From Bacteroidota bacterium (GTDB lineage: Bacteria > Bacteroidota > Bacteroidia > Bacteroidales > PUMT01), in assembly GCA_003556985.1 (NCBI GenBank), contig PWPZ01000017.1, positions 1 through 13,918 of the forward strand: 13,918 nucleotides of DNA, in the 5' to 3' direction. The stretch's first letter is position 1, and every line of letters starts with the position of its first letter. The notes under the pieces are model-generated. The model was not told the DNA's origin, did not search any database, and saw only the letters and a list, made by a program, of their open reading frames with translations. Shown here in pieces: positions 1 through 6,874 of this stretch. The position numbers and the translations under genes were made by a program.

Positions 1-87
1 CTGGTTTCCGGGAGAGATCAGGAGAGAATTGACTCGGCCATTGATATAATGAATACTCATTTTAATTTGAAACCGCTTGGAATTTGA
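1..87 (+). CDS. C-terminal end of an unidentified protein (partial)
   Basis: Frame 1 is open from the first base and stops at TGA 85-87, giving 28 residues that end in MNTHFNLKPLGI. The acidic and helical composition (GRDQERIDSAIDIMNTHF) looks like real protein rather than chance translation. The stop overlaps the proposed TTG start of the methyltransferase by 11 bases, or lies 25 bases before its alternative ATG, so the two genes are probably co-transcribed. I do not recognise the family from this tail. The short length keeps confidence moderate. Confidence 0.5.
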   Translation: MVSGRDQERIDSAIDIMNTHFNLKPLGI

Positions 88-1243
88 CAGGTTAATAGCA
101 AACAAAACCGGCATGGTCGCCAAGACGCTCAGGGGGCTGGAGGATTTGCTTGCCGGGGAAATAGAAGCCCTTGGCGCACATAATGTCAGGAAAGGCACCC
201 GGGTGGTTTATTTCGAAGGAAACAAGGAGGTGCTATACAGGGCCAATTTTAATACCCGCACCGCCCTGCGTATTCTGAAACCTTTCCATGAGTTCCGGGC
301 AAGGGATGAAAATGAACTTTACAGGGGAGCCGGCGGCATTGACTGGTCGACCATTCTTTCTGCTAACATGACCTTTGCCATTGACGGCGTACTTAATTCC
401 CCATATTTCAATCATTCGGGATATATTGCACTGCGGGTCAAGGATGCAATTGCTGATCAGTTTCGTGCCGGAACCGGAAAGCGGCCAAACGTTGATACCA
501 TCGACCCTGATATAAGAATCAATATCCATATTTCGGGAGATAAATGTACGCTCCTGCTTGACTCCTCCGGAGAATCCCTTCACAGGAGAGGATACCGTGA
601 AGCTACCCACCATGCTCCCCTTAATGAAGTGCTTGCTGCAGGAATAATAATGCTATCCGGCTGGGACCGCAGGTCTGTTTTTATTGATCCCATGTGTGGC
701 TCGGGAACCATTCCAATCGAGGCCGCCATGATGGCTTACAATATACCTCCGGGTATATACAGGAAACAATTTGCATTTGAGAGGTGGCCCGATTTTGATG
801 ACACATTGTTCAGTAAGATTTATAATCAGGAACATCCCGAACCTAAGGAAATTCCCCACATTATCGGATCCGATATGTCTGCTCATGCGATAGGCATAGC
901 AAGGAATAATGCAAAAAACGCCTTTCCCGGCAAAAAGATCGAGTTCAGGATATCCTCATTTGAAAATATGATGCCGCCTCCGGGGCCGGGCATACTGATA
1001 ACTAATCCTCCCTACGGGGAGAGAATAAGAGCCGATAATCTTCAAGTCCTCCATTCGGTCATGGGTGATGTGCTGAAAAAGAGATATGCAGGTTATTCTG
1101 CATGGGTTCTGAGCAGCAATAAGGAGGCACTCAAATTCACCGGCCTTAAGCCGGAAAGGAAAATCACCCTTTATAACGGTCCGCTGGAATGTCGGCTGGT
1201 TAAGTTCCCCGTTTATCCGGGAAGCAGAAAAACCGGAAAGTAA
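77..1243 (+). CDS. THUMP-domain class I SAM-dependent RNA methyltransferase (RlmL N-domain-like, UPF0020)
   Basis: This protein is expected to transfer a methyl group from S-adenosylmethionine to a guanine N2 in structured RNA, most likely 23S rRNA, in the cytoplasm. A THUMP RNA-binding region covers about residues 15-160. It leads into the conserved RGYR and APLNE elements at 171-184. The Rossmann methyltransferase domain follows, with SAM motif I FIDPMCGSG at 202-210 and catalytic motif NPPYGER at 310-316. At 388 residues it matches the stand-alone Bacteroidota form, not the E. coli RlmL-RlmK fusion. The start is uncertain. TTG at 77 is the first usable start after an in-frame TGA at 68-70, while ATG at 113 would begin at MVAKT, which lies close to the N-terminus in homologues as I recall them. 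The family is clear. The exact target nucleotide (E. coli RlmL makes m2G2445) is inferred by homology only. Confidence 0.93.
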   Translation: MEFDRLIANKTGMVAKTLRGLEDLLAGEIEALGAHNVRKGTRVVYFEGNKEVLYRANFNTRTALRILKPFHEFRARDENELYRGAGGIDWSTILSANMTFAIDGVLNSPYFNHSGYIALRVKDAIADQFRAGTGKRPNVDTIDPDIRINIHISGDKCTLLLDSSGESLHRRGYREATHHAPLNEVLAAGIIMLSGWDRRSVFIDPMCGSGTIPIEAAMMAYNIPPGIYRKQFAFERWPDFDDTLFSKIYNQEHPEPKEIPHIIGSDMSAHAIGIARNNAKNAFPGKKIEFRISSFENMMPPPGPGILITNPPYGERIRADNLQVLHSVMGDVLKKRYAGYSAWVLSSNKEALKFTGLKPERKITLYNGPLECRLVKFPVYPGSRKTGK

Positions 1244-1293
1244 ATTATGGCTCATGAGGTTTTTTCATAAAATTTTCTCATATTGACGTCGGA

Positions 1294-1312
1294 TAATTTT
1301 TGACAAAAATTA
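1294..1312. repeat. AT-rich inverted repeat (8-bp arms, 3-base loop)
   Basis: TAATTTTT and AAAAATTA are perfect inverted arms around GAC, just downstream of the methyltransferase stop. The stem can be extended past one mismatch using the flanking GG and CC. With only A-T pairs it is a weak terminator candidate or a chance palindrome. No other structure is evident between 1244 and 1377. Confidence 0.35.
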
Positions 1313-1391
1313 CCTGAACCGGCGGCTAGTTAATAATTCATGCCTGTTATTTGTATCAAAAAAGAACATCTCTGGTTTAAATTTGGTATTT

Positions 1392-1424
1392 TTTGTGTTT
1401 AGATAGTTAGTTTTATTATATTTG
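1392..1424 (+). promoter_or_regulatory. Bacteroidota sigma-A type promoter for the SiaB/SiaC operon
   Basis: TTTG at 1392-1395 is followed after 21 bases by TATATTTG at 1417-1424. This matches the Bacteroidota primary-sigma consensus exactly (-33 TTTG, 19-21 bases, -7 TAnnTTTG). Transcription would begin near 1430, leaving a leader of about 40 bases before the ATG at 1473. A second -7-like box, TAAATTTG at 1378-1385, has its nearest TTTG (1350-1353) 24 bases upstream, so it is a weaker alternative. Confidence 0.7.
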
Positions 1425-1472
1425 TCGGGCGCTATGCCAAATCAGTGGTTTTATTACAATGCATAAGCCTTT

Positions 1473-2033
1473 ATGAGCTTTAATTTACAGGAAAGTTTTG
1501 CACAGATGAATGAGGGCGATGTACTTCTTGCATATAAGGGGAGCATTACCACTGAATTGATTACAAATGTGCTGGAAGTAATAGAGTCCAAACTCGAAGA
1601 TATTAATACCGCCTCTGCCGTCAGAAAAAAGGTTTACAATGTTCTTGTTGAAGCCTTGCAAAATCTTTTTCATCACATCGACGACCTCCCCGAAGAAATC
1701 AAAGACGAATTTGATGCCCGGTTCGGCGTGCTTGTAATAGCACGGGAAGCCGGATCCTATCGGATATCTACCGGTAACTTCATACGTGCCACCCGTGTTC
1801 AGCAGCTTAAAGAGAAGATTGACAAGATAAACACATTGTCCAGGGAAGAACTTAAGGACATGTATAAATATGTGCTCAATCACCAGAAATTATCACCCAA
1901 AGGAGGCGGCGGGCTCGGACTTATAGATATTGCAAAAAAGACCGGTAACAAAATGGAGTATATGTTCCGGAAATACAATGAAGAGTATTGTTTTTTCACT
2001 CTGAACGTATTTGTAACAATAAATCAATATTAG
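1473..2033 (+). CDS. SiaB family protein kinase (DUF6272, GHKL ATPase fold)
   Basis: SiaB family proteins are small GHKL-fold serine/threonine kinases. In Pseudomonas aeruginosa, SiaB phosphorylates SiaC and so controls the SiaD diguanylate cyclase. This 186-residue protein shows the expected N-box-like segment VEALQNLFHH with E60 and N64, a central helix rich in charged residues at about 108-135, and a glycine-rich ATP-lid element GGGGLGL at 144-150 followed by IDIAKKTG. It has no signal peptide or membrane segment, so it should be cytoplasmic. The start is fixed by an in-frame TAA at 1464-1466 and by a consensus promoter upstream. The SiaC family gene begins 19 bases after the stop, which supports a kinase-substrate pair. 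No PP2C phosphatase (SiaA) or diguanylate cyclase (SiaD) is adjacent. The family call is strong. Kinase activity in this organism is inferred. Confidence 0.85.
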   Translation: MSFNLQESFAQMNEGDVLLAYKGSITTELITNVLEVIESKLEDINTASAVRKKVYNVLVEALQNLFHHIDDLPEEIKDEFDARFGVLVIAREAGSYRISTGNFIRATRVQQLKEKIDKINTLSREELKDMYKYVLNHQKLSPKGGGGLGLIDIAKKTGNKMEYMFRKYNEEYCFFTLNVFVTINQY

Positions 2034-2052
2034 AAATTATTTTTAAAAAAGA

Positions 2053-2433
2053 ATGAAATCCCTAATTAAAGAAGGCTCGCCCAAAACTCCGTCAGTCCGG
2101 TTTGATGCCGGGGAGGGAATTGTTGAGATCAAGGGCAGGTCAATACCCGAAAATTCAACTGAATTTTTTAAACCGCTGGTAGACTGGCTCGACAAATACA
2201 CCGCCAATCCTGCAACTGTAACAAATGTAAATATCCACCTGGAATATTTCAATACAAGTTCTTCAAAGTGTATACTTGATATATTTAAAAAACTGGAAGC
2301 AATACACAAGGCAAAAAACCAGGTTATTGTCAACTGGTATTATGAAGAGGATGACGAAGACATGCTGGAGGCCGGAGAAGATTACGAATCGATTATCCGG
2401 ATCCCGTTTAAGCTAATTGAGATCCAGGAGTAA
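2053..2433 (+). CDS. SiaC family regulatory phosphoprotein (DUF1987)
   Basis: This 126-residue protein belongs to the family of P. aeruginosa SiaC, a small switch protein that binds and activates a diguanylate cyclase when unphosphorylated and is phosphorylated by SiaB on threonine 68. The hallmark segment LEYFNTSSSKCILDIF is present, and its Thr is residue 68 here too, followed by three serines. The C-terminal part carries an acidic stretch EEDDEDMLEAGED at 98-110. It follows the SiaB family gene by 19 bases and has an in-frame TAA at 2044-2046 just before its ATG, so the start is secure. A terminator comes directly after the gene, making this the last gene of the operon. The downstream effector is unknown because no GGDEF protein is encoded here. 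Confidence 0.87.
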   Translation: MKSLIKEGSPKTPSVRFDAGEGIVEIKGRSIPENSTEFFKPLVDWLDKYTANPATVTNVNIHLEYFNTSSSKCILDIFKKLEAIHKAKNQVIVNWYYEEDDEDMLEAGEDYESIIRIPFKLIEIQE

Positions 2434-2469
2434 TTTCATTACCCTGCCCCGGACAAAAGTTTGTCAGAT

Positions 2470-2494
2470 CCGGCCTTAATGGGCCGGTTTTTTT
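2470..2494 (+). terminator. Rho-independent terminator of the SiaB/SiaC operon
   Basis: CCGGCC (2470-2475), a six-base loop, GGCCGG (2482-2487) and then seven T residues (2488-2494) form a classic intrinsic terminator on the plus strand, 36 bases after the SiaC family stop. There is no matching A-run on the left side, so it should act in this direction only. The convergent transporter gene ends at 2500, immediately beside it. Confidence 0.85.
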
Positions 2495-2499
2495 ATTAA

Positions 2500-5400
2500 T
2501 TACCACGAAGGCAGTCTGCCGCGAACTATTCCCCCGGTTTTTTCCAGCCCTTTTTTCAACAGCCTGAAATAAAGTGCGGCCATCAGAATAAAGGTCATGA
2601 GCCATATGACCATAGTGTTAATCCACAGGGTGTCAATGGTTATGCCGAATAATTGTTTTGCCGGGGCATAGAAGTGAGCCCTGATCAATTTTCCTTCCGG
2701 ATCACGATATACAGGGTCAGATATCTGGTAGAGCCGGTCATTATATTCGGCAATGCGGACTATTTCCCGGGAATTTCTTACCATTTCACTCAATGCTTCA
2801 TTATAATATTTATTTCTTTTTTCCAGAAACTGTTCCCTTTCCGCAGGAGTCTCATGGTAGCGTGAAATAACCCCGTCCTTTTCGTTGTTGGCTTTATTGT
2901 AAATGAGTGTATAGTAGCGGTTTAGCCTCTCCAGGTATTCCCAGGCACCCTCGATGAAATGCCGTCCCGCAGTGGCGGGAAAAATGGTGTCAAAGCTTAT
3001 TTCCGGATCAATTACCGTATTCAGCCTGTGTTCATTTTTCAGTTCGTTCAGCAACACCCTGAAATTTTTTACAACCTGTCCCTCCACAGCAGGGTTGTGA
3101 AGGTTTCTTTTATTGAAATCAAGCTTGTTGTGAAGATCACGTATCCAGAAATTGTTCATGTATTCGGCTTTGCTCATAGCCTTGTTGTAGGGATAAAATT
3201 CCTTTTCAAAGGGATTGTTTTTAAACTGGTGTACGGCAAGGGCTTCATATGCCCATCTTGCCGCTATTACCTCCCCGTAGAAAGGGATCTTCTCGGGCGA
3301 TGATACTGCAGGATTCAATTTCTCATACCTTACAATTACGCCGCTTAATATGAGCTGGGGAATGACAAGGAACGGGATGAGTATATATATGGTGATAACA
3401 GTTTTGAAGCTGTCTGAAATAATCAGTCCCGTAATATTTGCAAAGCACCAGGCACTGAATAACACCAGCCAGTACTCGAAATACATACCTTTAAGTTCAA
3501 TGATTGAATTGCCCACAAGGACAAAACTGGCAGCCTGGATTGCGGAAATTGAAAACAGAACTGTTATTTTGGCAGAAAGATAGGCCGGCCGGCTCAGATT
3601 CAAAAAGGTCTCCCTTTTCAGTATTTTTCTGTCTTTTATGATTTCTTCGGCACTCATTGTCAGCCCCATGAAAATAGCAACTATTACCGAAATGAATATG
3701 TAAACCGGGATATTGGGGTTCCCAAAGAATGTGTACCCCTCCGGATTGCCCATGCTGACATCATGGTATTTTATGATAAAGGAGAGAATTAAGGCAAGGA
3801 CCGGTGCCTCAAGGAAATTTATCAACAAATACTGGCGGTTTGACAGTTTGGCCAGAATATCGCGGGTGGCAAAAACCATGAACTGCCTGAAAATGCCCGG
3901 CATCCTGAGGGATATTTCCGGGAGATGATTGCTGACTCTTTCTTTTTTTTCATTCAGGTTCCGCTGCAAATTATGATAAGCCCATTCCCAGGGCGATATT
4001 TTCCGCGACCGTGTTTGTTTGCCGTATTCATCAAGTACGCTGGTTTCAATGATGCTTAACAGTTGTTCCGGATTTACATTCCCGCAGGCATGACATTCGC
4101 TTTCTCTCCAGTTTGCATCCTGAACATGTGATTTAAAATAAATTATGGCATCAACCGGGTCGCCGTTGTAAATCAGAAAGCCACCCGTATCTAAAATCAT
4201 CAGTCTGTCGAACATTTTATATATTTCCGATGACGGCTGATGTATAACGGTAAAAACCAGTTTACCTTTTAGTGACAGCTCTTTTAGCAGGTCCATGATA
4301 TTTTCGGAATCCCTTGAAGAAAGTCCCGAAGTTGGCTCGTCCAGGAACAATACAGCCGGCTCCCTGACAAGCTCAAGGGCAATGTTTAGCCTTTTTCGTT
4401 GTCCCCCGCTAATTTTTTTGTTCAGAGGGCTTCCTACCTGCAGGTCTCTTATTTCATTCAGTCCCAGTTGTTTCAGGAGATTGTTTACGGTATCGGCTGT
4501 CTGCTTTTCTGTATAATGCTTAAAGCAAAGCTTTGTGTTATAGTAAAGGTTCTGGTAAACCGTAAGCTCTTCCATAAGCAGGTCGTCCTGTGATACATGA
4601 CCAATCAGTCCCCTGACCTTCTCCTGCTCCCTGTGAATATCGATGCCGTTTACCAGCACCCTGCCCCTGCAAGGTTTTAAGCTTCCGTTTAAAACATTCA
4701 GAAGGGTTGTTTTTCCCGATCCGCTTGAGCCCATTATTCCGATCAGGCGGCCCGATTTTCCTGTAAAAGAGAGCTTCTGCAATCCCATCTTTCCCTCTCT
4801 GAACCTGTACTCAATTTCCTGCGCATCGAATATTATCTTGTCTTTTGCCAGTTGCGGACTGAAGGAGCTGACGATGTCACTGTAATACACCGGCCTGATG
4901 CCAGGATTCCTCAGGGAGGTTCCGCTGTCAAAAACATAAACTTTATCCTGTCTTATCAGCTGGGAATTAAGGTACATTTCCATTTTCCCGATATATCTCA
5001 CCAGATGCATGTTTACACCGGCAACCCTGAGTATCCTGATCTGTCCCTCCATAAACTCCCTGTAAATATGCCTTGTCTTATAACCTGAAAATTCCGGGTT
5101 ATTGTCGATTATGAGGATGTCTTTTGAATCGGGAACACTTTCGAAAGGAAATAGAACAAAATCCCTCATGTTTCCATACTCGTTTCCTGATATATTGAAA
5201 GTTCCGGCAACAGTTGCCAGGAAATCAAATTCCTGTTCCGTTGTTTCATTACTGTCGCTCTTGATAAATTCAAGGAGATTTATCAGTACTATGATTTTCT
5301 GCCTTCTGGTAAGTTCACGGTTTATGTTTGTACATATAACAAGCATCCGCACCGAGCTTGAAGAGGTGCGTTTTTTTCTCCTGTCCCTGTCACTTTGTTT

Positions 5401-5577
5401 TTGCTGATGAATATTATAGTGCTCATCGAATATTTCAAGGTAATCATTTACAAGTTCTGAGTTAAGCTGTCTTTTAAGATATGATTCCACCACAAGCCTG
5501 CGATCGGTTCTGTTGCTTCCGGGCCGCGCTATGATAGCGAACAATTGCATTAAAGCTATAAGTATTTGCCGGCTCAT
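2500..5577 (-). CDS. ABC transporter fusion: N-terminal TerB-like region, ABC ATPase, ABC-2/ABCG-type membrane domain
   Basis: This is a 1025-residue half-transporter of ABCG (White) arrangement, with the ATPase before the membrane domain, presumably acting as a dimer in the inner membrane. Residues 1-140 look TerB-like, especially the helical segment RRQKIIVLINLLEFIKSD at 91-108. Residues 175-240 form a small beta-rich module with the motif PVYYSDIV. ATPase motifs are complete: Walker A GSSGSGKT 283-290, signature ISGGQ 389-393, Walker B with D413/E414, and H-loop H446. A linker carries CHAC at 495-498. Six membrane helices lie at about 586-604, 624-642, 670-690, 701-720, 726-748 and 982-1006, with an external loop of about 230 residues between helices 5 and 6. 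An in-frame TGA two codons upstream makes Met1 the first possible start. The gene is divergent from the creatininase-family gene and convergent with the SiaC operon. The substrate and direction of transport cannot be told. ABC-2 folds are mostly exporters. Confidence 0.9.
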   Translation of the reverse strand: MSRQILIALMQLFAIIARPGSNRTDRRLVVESYLKRQLNSELVNDYLEIFDEHYNIHQQKQSDRDRRKKRTSSSSVRMLVICTNINRELTRRQKIIVLINLLEFIKSDSNETTEQEFDFLATVAGTFNISGNEYGNMRDFVLFPFESVPDSKDILIIDNNPEFSGYKTRHIYREFMEGQIRILRVAGVNMHLVRYIGKMEMYLNSQLIRQDKVYVFDSGTSLRNPGIRPVYYSDIVSSFSPQLAKDKIIFDAQEIEYRFREGKMGLQKLSFTGKSGRLIGIMGSSGSGKTTLLNVLNGSLKPCRGRVLVNGIDIHREQEKVRGLIGHVSQDDLLMEELTVYQNLYYNTKLCFKHYTEKQTADTVNNLLKQLGLNEIRDLQVGSPLNKKISGGQRKRLNIALELVREPAVLFLDEPTSGLSSRDSENIMDLLKELSLKGKLVFTVIHQPSSEIYKMFDRLMILDTGGFLIYNGDPVDAIIYFKSHVQDANWRESECHACGNVNPEQLLSIIETSVLDEYGKQTRSRKISPWEWAYHNLQRNLNEKKERVSNHLPEISLRMPGIFRQFMVFATRDILAKLSNRQYLLINFLEAPVLALILSFIIKYHDVSMGNPEGYTFFGNPNIPVYIFISVIVAIFMGLTMSAEEIIKDRKILKRETFLNLSRPAYLSAKITVLFSISAIQAASFVLVGNSIIELKGMYFEYWLVLFSAWCFANITGLIISDSFKTVITIYILIPFLVIPQLILSGVIVRYEKLNPAVSSPEKIPFYGEVIAARWAYEALAVHQFKNNPFEKEFYPYNKAMSKAEYMNNFWIRDLHNKLDFNKRNLHNPAVEGQVVKNFRVLLNELKNEHRLNTVIDPEISFDTIFPATAGRHFIEGAWEYLERLNRYYTLIYNKANNEKDGVISRYHETPAEREQFLEKRNKYYNEALSEMVRNSREIVRIAEYNDRLYQISDPVYRDPEGKLIRAHFYAPAKQLFGITIDTLWINTMVIWLMTFILMAALYFRLLKKGLEKTGGIVRGRLPSW

Positions 5578-5797
5578 GCTTCAGGGGGAAATTGATGTAA
5601 ATTTTCTTTTTAAATTAGTGATTGTACGGATAGCGGAAAAAATAGTTTGGAAAATTAGTCCCGCCGGTGTACATTGCATATGATTTCACCAACTATAAAC
5701 CCGCAGCTTACCAGATGGCGAAATCAATATTATTGAAAAATGCGCAAGATAACCATTTGCAAGTAAACCCTTAAGTGTATCCTAAAAAATAATTATT

Positions 5798-6664
5798 ATG
5801 AGATTAACGGTTTTTATTCTACTTATTTCGGTTTTTTCTTCAGGTGCCCAGGACATTCCTTTTAAATGGGAAGAGCTTGTCGGAAGCGACTGGGAAAAAG
5901 CATTGGAAAAATCAGCCTACACCTGCATACTTCCAATGGGTGTGCTGGAAAAGCACGGCCCCCATGCCCCGATGGGTTCTGATTTAATCCATGCCAGGGA
6001 ATGGGCATTCAGGGCTGCAGAAAATGAATATGCAGTCGTATTCCCCGAATTTATTTACGGACAGGTTTATGAGGCAAAACACCTGCCCGGAACCATTACC
6101 ATTCCGAGCGACCTTATGTGGTCACTGCTTCAGGCAACTGTCGATGAAATTGCCCGCAACGGATTTAAAAGGATTCTCATACTTAATGGCCATGGGGGAA
6201 ACAACCATTTTATAAGATATTTCGTGCAGGCTCAGCTTGAGAAAAAGCGTGATTTTGCGGTTTATCTTCACACTCCATCCACTGATCCGGAAGTCAACCG
6301 TAAAATTAATGAGATGAGAAAGACCGATTATGACGGTCATGCCGGCGAGAGGGAAACTTCCACCCTGTTGTACCTCAGACCCGATCTGGTGAAGATGGAG
6401 AGAACTGGTGATGAGTCGGGCAGGCCCCAGGGCAGGCTTGACCTTCCAGGGCTTTATACCGGAATATGGTGGTATGCCGATTTTCCTCACCATTATGCCG
6501 GCGACGGAGCGGCAGGATCGGTTGAACTCGGCAAACTCATTACCGATTACCAGGTGGAAACCATAATCAGGAACCTGAGGCAGATAAAAAATGACGAGAC
6601 CACCCTTGAACTGCAGAATGAATTCTACGACCTCATAGAGGAAGGCTTTAGCCCGGGGCAATAA
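5798..6664 (+). CDS. Exported creatininase family (creatinine amidohydrolase-like) metal-dependent hydrolase
   Basis: Creatininase-family enzymes are divalent-metal amidohydrolases acting on small cyclic amides, peptides or formamides. The 288-residue protein begins with a Sec signal peptide (MRLTVFILLISVFSSGA, likely cleaved after A17; no lipobox cysteine), so it should act in the periplasm or outside the cell. Metal-site motifs are present: EKHGPH with E51 and H53, D62 in SDLIHA, NGHGGNN with H132, and HAGERETS with E174. The GHGGNN/HAGE arrangement is closer to the broad family, such as the peptide-trimming MftE type, than to true creatininase, whose motif has a glutamate two residues after the histidine. 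It stands as a single gene with about 220 bases upstream and a candidate terminator downstream. The substrate is unknown, and creatinine is not supported by the sequence. Confidence 0.88.
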   Translation: MRLTVFILLISVFSSGAQDIPFKWEELVGSDWEKALEKSAYTCILPMGVLEKHGPHAPMGSDLIHAREWAFRAAENEYAVVFPEFIYGQVYEAKHLPGTITIPSDLMWSLLQATVDEIARNGFKRILILNGHGGNNHFIRYFVQAQLEKKRDFAVYLHTPSTDPEVNRKINEMRKTDYDGHAGERETSTLLYLRPDLVKMERTGDESGRPQGRLDLPGLYTGIWWYADFPHHYAGDGAAGSVELGKLITDYQVETIIRNLRQIKNDETTLELQNEFYDLIEEGFSPGQ

Positions 6665-6753
6665 GCATGGGTCCCATGATGGTTAAGTAATCAGGCAAGT
6701 CTCTGACGGTCTGGCAGTTTACTTCTTTGTGTGCATGACATAATAGCAGCCAT

Positions 6754-6784
6754 AAGCCCGGTTTCTCCTTTGGCAGGGCTTTTG
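6754..6784 (+). terminator. Possible Rho-independent terminator after the creatininase-family gene
   Basis: AAGCCC (6754-6759) pairs with GGGCTT (6776-6781) around a 16-base loop, and the right arm runs into TTTTGTTT. It lies about 90 bases after the creatininase-family stop, and no other plus-strand gene intervenes. The stem is short and the T-run is broken by a G, so support is moderate. Confidence 0.4.
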
Positions 6785-6826
6785 TTTAGCATAATTGCAA
6801 ACTTTCCCGGTATTTACCAGTTTTTA

Positions 6827-6834
6827 CATTTTTG
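6827..6834 (+). promoter_or_regulatory. Candidate -7 element for clpB
   Basis: CATTTTTG at 6827-6834, within TTACATTTTTGCAGGGG, resembles the Bacteroidota -7 box TAnnTTTG with one mismatch and lies 40 bases before the clpB ATG. I do not find a TTTG at the right distance upstream, so this is a weak call. No CIRCE-type inverted repeat is visible in the leader. Confidence 0.3.
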
Positions 6835-6874
6835 CAGGGGAAGTATCATCCATAGAAGAAAAAAATGAATTGCC

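Noticed and set aside
6122..6661. Minus-strand open frame opposite the creatininase-family gene
   Set aside because: The plus-strand gene has a signal peptide and a full metal site, and the antisense frame has no motif or promoter.
6666..6678. Palindrome CATGGG-T-CCCATG just after the creatininase-family stop
   Set aside because: A one-base loop cannot form a terminator hairpin and no T-run follows. It could be chance, and there is no gene start nearby to make it an operator.
6785..6874. CIRCE (HrcA) or other heat-shock operator upstream of clpB
   Set aside because: No 9-bp inverted repeat with a 9-base spacer is present in the leader.
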